Of a stretch of 11,230 nt of DNA, positions 7,919 through 11,230 are shown piece by piece. The first letter of the stretch is position 1. The number at the start of each line of letters is the position of its first letter. The translations under genes were made by a program, and so were the position numbers. Source of the stretch: Euperipatoides rowelli (Eukaryota > Onychophora > Udeonychophora > Euonychophora > Peripatopsidae); NCBI GenBank assembly GCA_003024985.2, contig PXIH01S0004125.1. One strand, 5' to 3'. The notes under the pieces were generated by a model, which was given only the letters and a program-made list of their open reading frames with translations, had not been told where the DNA came from and ran no database searches.

Positions 7919-8170
7919 AATAATTTTAATGCCCTTATTAAATGGCAATTATTAAAACGTTTAGTATATCAGATTAGGATAAGTAACAAATTAAAAAAAG
8001 AAAAAAAAAATTCAGACAGAAATTAACACTGTTAATAAATGCGTAAACACCGAAATCAATGAATCGCAAATTACTACTAATATCATAGTTGACTTGAAAA
8101 TAAGACTAGAGTATCTCATTACAGTTCAATACAAAAAACATTAAAAAAAAAAATTGATAATGAAATTTTA
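7919..8170 (+). pseudogene. LINE B ORF2, linker between endonuclease and RT
   Basis: After the stop at 7916-7918 the same frame continues as ALIKWQLLKRLVYQ, then a Lys-rich run, until TAA near 8045. A neighbouring frame then gives DLKIRLEYLITVQY (about 8090-8130). This is the helical linker expected between endonuclease and reverse transcriptase. Copy C repeats this whole stretch with about 90 percent identity, including the A-rich run near 7991-8011. Confidence 0.65.
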
Positions 8171-9390
8171 ATGGCATCAAATGTTAACAGGTGGTCCTTA
8201 TTGTCTTTTTTTTTTTTGAAAAAAAAAAAAGGTTCTAATATGGCCTGTATAGTTAACGATGATGAGATAATTTCTTCAAATATAGAAATTGTTAGAATTC
8301 TCCAAGATGTTTTTATATTGCATAAAAATCTGGCGTTCAGAAACAAAACTAATCCAGATAGTTATAAAATTATGTGTAATAAAGATGAATACAAAATATT
8401 CAAATCTAGAAATTTGAGAAGAATCAATAAAGAACAACAGCAGTTATTAAATGTGAAATTTTCAATGGAGGAAATAAGGACTGTCATACAATCTATTAAA
8501 AAAAAGTCCATGTCAGGCCCAGATGGGATAACTTATGATTTTTATACTATGATAGGTAATATAGTTAATCAAAAGCTACTAGATTATTACAATTATTTAT
8601 TTGATAATGTGTTGGAAGACTCTGCATTTACTGAGAATTTTAAGTCTTGCATGAAAGTAAACCCAAAAAAATATGCGATAGAAGATTGGGGAGTGTATCA
8701 TGATAAATATAGACCTATTGCATTATCCAAAACAAATAAAAAATTCTTGAAAACAATATATTGAATAGAATTTATATAATTATACAAGTGATCCTTCCAC
8801 ATCCTGTATATGGGATTAAGGGAAGGCTCATTGGAGAAGCGTTGACAGTGTTATGAATGGTATTTTAGAATTACAATTCTAAAAGCAGGGATGAAATATA
8901 TGTATTCTGAGTTGACATGGAAGGTGCGTTTAACAACGTTAACATATCATATTTAAATTATCTCATAATTAAATATATAGGGAACAATAAAACAACATGG
9001 TTACTCATTAAGATTATTGTAAATAAGAGTATAACATTTATGAATAAAAAAATATACATAGGGTTTGAGAAAATGATAAATGGCTACCCCAAAGGTCACC
9101 GTTGTCATTCATATTATACTCATTATACATGGGCGAATTAATTAATTTAATAGAGGGAGTAGGGAAGGGAATATCAATTACAGGAAAGGTGGTGGAGTAT
9201 AAAATTATATCATACATTGATGACAACAATATTTGTTAATGGAGAAAAGAATATTTATGTAGGTAATGGATCTACAATTAATTTGCAGAAGTCATATGAA
9301 TGGGACATAAAGAAAAATAAAGTACAGTCATTTAGAAATTTAGAAGGAACACACAGCAAGATTCTAGGAATTAAAGTGGTTTATCAATGA
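8171..9390 (+). pseudogene. LINE B ORF2, reverse transcriptase part, truncated
   Basis: An open segment from 8171 to 8764 contains a Phe/Lys run made by the T12-G-A12 palindrome, then SMSGPDGIT (SGPDG at 8513-8527), and RPIALSK starting at 8711. After frame changes come motif A, VDMEGAFNNV at 8911-8940 (Asp at 8914-8916), motif B, whose P-K-G half ends near 9096 and whose SPLS half continues in another frame, and motif C, YIDD at 9213-9224. KILGIKV near 9359-9385 is the last recognisable block before a TGA. The polymerase core would be intact in order, but it is split over at least three frames, and everything C-terminal to the palm is absent. Confidence 0.85.
8206..8230. repeat. T12-G-A12 palindrome in LINE B ORF2
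   Basis: Twelve T, one G and twelve A form a perfect inverted repeat inside the open frame that leads to the reverse transcriptase, where it encodes Phe-Leu-Lys repeats. The same site in copy C is T10-A14 (11070-11093). Copy A has no T run at the matching place, so the feature belongs to family B/C. Confidence 0.9.
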
Positions 9391-10400
9391 TTTTTTTTAA
9401 TTGATTTATGTTTAGTTTTACCTAAAAATGTTTGTTTAATTAATTAATTTGGAAAATTTAAACTGAAACATGTAAAAATTTGCAAGTTTCTACGTTGTTT
9501 AAAAAAAATAAAACCCACGAGCTGACGTCAATTTGACATAGCCAAAGGATAAAATCTCGCTGGGGGTAAATAACTATATGGGATCCAGATGGTAGTCATA
9601 TCATGAGAGCCTAGAACCCAGATCCAATAAGTGACAATAAGTAAATNGAGGATTAGTATTAAAACTATAAACCCTGTTGGCAAATATTTTCAAAATTTAT
9701 GATTAATTTGAAAAGCAATGGAGATCTGAATTTTTTCCTTAATAGCAAGAAAAATATTCTGTTTTATTTCTACATCAAAGGATTCTAATTTCATTTTATG
9801 AACTTCAGAAAGCTAATCCAAAACACATGGGAATTTTGTTAGTTAATAAGTTATAATACAGAAGCTCTGGCTTATGTATTTGACTTGCACATTTTATGGG
9901 ATTATCTCTGCATTTAGAAATATATGCATTGTTCATATACTCTACTTTGCTTTGTTAATCATGTTTTCCATTTTAATTTTTACTTTGAGATAATATTGGA
10001 AAATTATTTATAATTGGAAAATTAAACATTTACTTAATTTAATGCTAGCTCATTGTGAGATTGTTTTAACGTAGTTTCAGTTTGGGTAATAAATGGCATT
10101 GATTAAAAATTTAATTAATTTTCAAAAATGTGATATGGGACAAATACAATTTTTTGTGGAAAGGGGAACAGCTGATAGATGGAATGATAGTGCGTGCTGA
10201 TAGGTTTATTTGTGATTTATTCAAATATGTTNTACTAGTCCTATAAATACATAAATACTCTCACCAAAATCTCCAATGACAGAAATAATAATGATATATT
10301 ATTTCTTGTGTAATATATAAAATGGGAAATACTTCTATTCATGGACTTATTGTATGTTATGTTTGTGTGGGGTTAAGCTTTACTTTTTGTATAGAGAGAG
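9391..10400. other. About 1 kb of unassigned AT-rich DNA
   Basis: No coding signal, RNA gene or recognisable element is seen. A GC-richer patch at about 9510-9640 contains TGACGTCA (9523-9530), a palindrome matching the CRE consensus, but with no gene nearby to regulate. A 12-base direct repeat (ATTGGAAAATTA) occurs at 9995-10006 and 10013-10024. Two ambiguous bases stand at 9647 and 10232. This may be host intergenic or intronic sequence, or an old unrecognised repeat. Confidence 0.5.
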
Positions 10401-10605
10401 CAAAATCTGGCCCAGTTGCTAGTCGCCCTTTGGACAAAACAAAGGGTTGGCGGTTCCGTGGTCCAGAAGTGTACTAACTGTTTCTTCTCAGGAGAAAATG
10501 ATTATTTTGATCGGTTATGGCTCCTCATGGTTCCTAGCCTGGAGAACTGAACTCCAATTTAGGTCCGCCAGTCCACTCTTTGATTACCAATCTATTTATC
10601 CCAGC
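10401..10605 (+). mobile_element. Probable tRNA-derived SINE of a second family
   Basis: The head looks like a class I tRNA. The A box is TGGCCCAGTTG at 10408-10418. A perfect 7-bp stem CCCTTTG/CAAAGGG with a 7-base loop (10433-10439) lies where the anticodon arm should be. A degenerate B box, GGTTCCGTGGTCC, is at 10452-10464 with a 33-base gap. U33 is replaced by A and the B box is two bases too long, so it is a relic and not a tRNA gene. The body is GC-richer than its surroundings and holds a small GGAG/CTCC hairpin near 10542-10556. The element joins LINE copy C at 10606 with no poly(A) between. The 3' limit is taken from the start of the LINE homology. Confidence 0.6.
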
Positions 10606-11107
10606 TGTCCGTATTCCTTGAGGTATATTGTGATACCATACTCTGACCATTTGGCTGTGATAATGGATATAAGGAGCATAAGTGAATGTAATGAAAATTC
10701 TTATAGAATGAGTGCAATCCCTGTTTGGGATAAAGAGTCATGTGAAATAGTAAATTCTCATATCAATATTTGAGTATAATGAAAGAAAATTATTTTAAAG
10801 CCCTTATTAAATGGCAATTATTAAAAGGTTTAGTATATCAGATTGGGATCAGTATCAAATTAAAAAAAAAAAAAAATTTCAGACAGAAATTAATACTGTT
10901 AATAAATGCATAAACACCCGAAATCAATAAACCGCAAATTAGTAATAATGTCATAGTTGACTTGAAAATAAGACTAGAGTAACTCATTACAGTTCAATAC
11001 AAAAACATTAAAAAAAAATCATAATAAAATTTTAATGACATCAAATGTTAACAGGTGGTCAGTATTGTCTTTTTTTTTTAAAAAAAAAAAAAAGTTTTAA
11101 TATAGCC
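10606..11107 (+). mobile_element. LINE copy C, fragment of family B ORF2
   Basis: It aligns with copy B 7736-8240 at an almost constant offset of 2870 bases and about nine in ten identical bases by eye. It covers the end of the endonuclease (SDH at the position where copy B has SDY, followed by LAVIMDI), the linker with its A-rich run, and the T/A palindrome (11070-11093). One T fewer than in copy B near 10771 creates a TGA at 10771-10773. The left end is abrupt and the right end is interrupted by a poly(T) run that starts a SINE. It cannot encode anything functional. Confidence 0.9.
11070..11093. repeat. T10-A14 inverted run in LINE copy C
   Basis: Ten T directly followed by fourteen A, at the position matching the T12-G-A12 palindrome of copy B. 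The central G is gone. Confidence 0.85.
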
Positions 11108-11230
11108 TTTTTTTTTTATGACACCAGTGTGTCTAGCCCACCTGATGGCTGAGGCGAATCATTTAAATTTCTTATATTCACCATTTACACCCATTCATAC
11201 ACTATTTACAATATTTACAATTTGTGTATT
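11108..11230 (-). mobile_element. SINE 2, antisense, partial at the window edge
   Basis: A run of ten T (11108-11117) breaks the homology between copy C and copy B and marks the poly(A) end of a minus-strand retroposon. Next to it is a small hairpin GACAC-CAGT-GTGTC (11120-11133), then, further in, the ATTTACA-type repeats (11174-11220) also found in SINE 1. The 3' end differs from that of SINE 1. The tRNA-like head, if there is one, and the second target-site duplication would lie beyond the window, so the SINE call rests on the tail, the shared block and the disruption of the LINE. Confidence 0.7.

Larger units (their letters stand above)
5200..9390 (+). mobile_element. LINE copy B, 3'-truncated, split by a SINE
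   Basis: This is a second two-ORF LINE in the same orientation as copy A, about 240 bases after it. It carries ORF1 (5234-6548) and ORF2 from about 6703. ORF2 stops being recognisable just after YIDD and a KILGIKV block (about 9359-9385), so the thumb, the C-terminal Cys/His motif and the 3' end are missing. A SINE of 407 bases is inserted in the endonuclease region. Its ORF1 is related to, but clearly diverged from, that of copy A, so A and B belong to different families of the same group. The left border is only inferred from the position of the ORF1 start. Confidence 0.8.

Noticed and set aside
9995-10024. A possible repeat array (12-base unit twice)
   Set aside because: Only two copies in AT-rich DNA, with no spacer regularity beyond that; it is not a CRISPR or satellite array.
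10401-10472. A functional tRNA gene on the plus strand
   Set aside because: The anticodon stem is perfect, but U33 is missing, the B box is two bases too long and no acceptor stem pairs.
10447-10773. Plus-strand 108-codon frame
   Set aside because: It is an accidental fusion of the SINE-like stretch with a fragment of LINE B-family endonuclease and has no independent start signal.
1-11230. A defence, toxin or other gene cassette
   Set aside because: Every stretch with real coding signal is explained by LINE ORF1 or ORF2 motifs. No other domain was found on either strand.

Overview
This window reads as AT-rich (about 70 percent A+T by eye) animal nuclear DNA made almost entirely of dead retrotransposons. 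There is no intact host gene, no operon structure, no CRISPR array and no functional RNA gene. The evidence for an animal genome is the kind of repeat present: L1/Tx1-type non-LTR retrotransposons (LINEs) with an ORF1 zinc knuckle and an APE-type endonuclease plus reverse transcriptase in ORF2, and tRNA-headed SINEs with RNA polymerase III A and B boxes. Nothing in the sequence fixes the lineage; an AT-rich invertebrate is a reasonable guess only.

Layout on the + strand. LINE copy A (about 179-5150) is nearly full length: a broken ORF1 (179-1372), a 166-base spacer, and a broken ORF2 (1539 to about 4991) carrying endonuclease, reverse transcriptase and a C-terminal Cys/His motif, followed by a T- and A-rich 3' tail. 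A stretch at about 4171-4430 inside ORF2 looks foreign and contains a 15-bp inverted repeat. LINE copy B (about 5200-9390) follows directly in the same orientation: ORF1 (5234-6548), spacer, and ORF2 from about 6703, which ends abruptly just after the YIDD catalytic box of the reverse transcriptase. A 407-base antisense SINE (6824-7230) sits in the endonuclease of copy B, flanked by a perfect 17-bp target-site duplication. From 9391 to 10400 there is about 1 kb of AT-rich sequence with no recognisable gene. Next come a probable tRNA-headed SINE of another family (10401-10605, + strand) and, joined to it without a gap, LINE copy C (10606-11107), a fragment about 90 percent identical to copy B 7736-8240. 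A second antisense SINE-like element starts at 11108 and runs off the window.

How the parts relate. In a live element ORF1 would bind the RNA and ORF2 would nick the target and reverse transcribe; such machinery also mobilises SINEs, so the SINEs here are expected passengers of LINE activity. Relative order can be read: B was in place before SINE 1, and C before SINE 2. Copies A and B are diverged families (their ORF1 proteins share a pattern but not close identity), while B and C are one family.

I looked for an undescribed system and found no defence, toxin or metabolic cassette. The parts most worth a second look are the cleanly dated SINE insertion, the SINE-LINE junction at 10605/10606, the shared tandem block in two SINEs with different 3' ends, the T12-G-A12 palindrome inside the ORF2 of family B/C, and the fast-evolving ORF1 protein.
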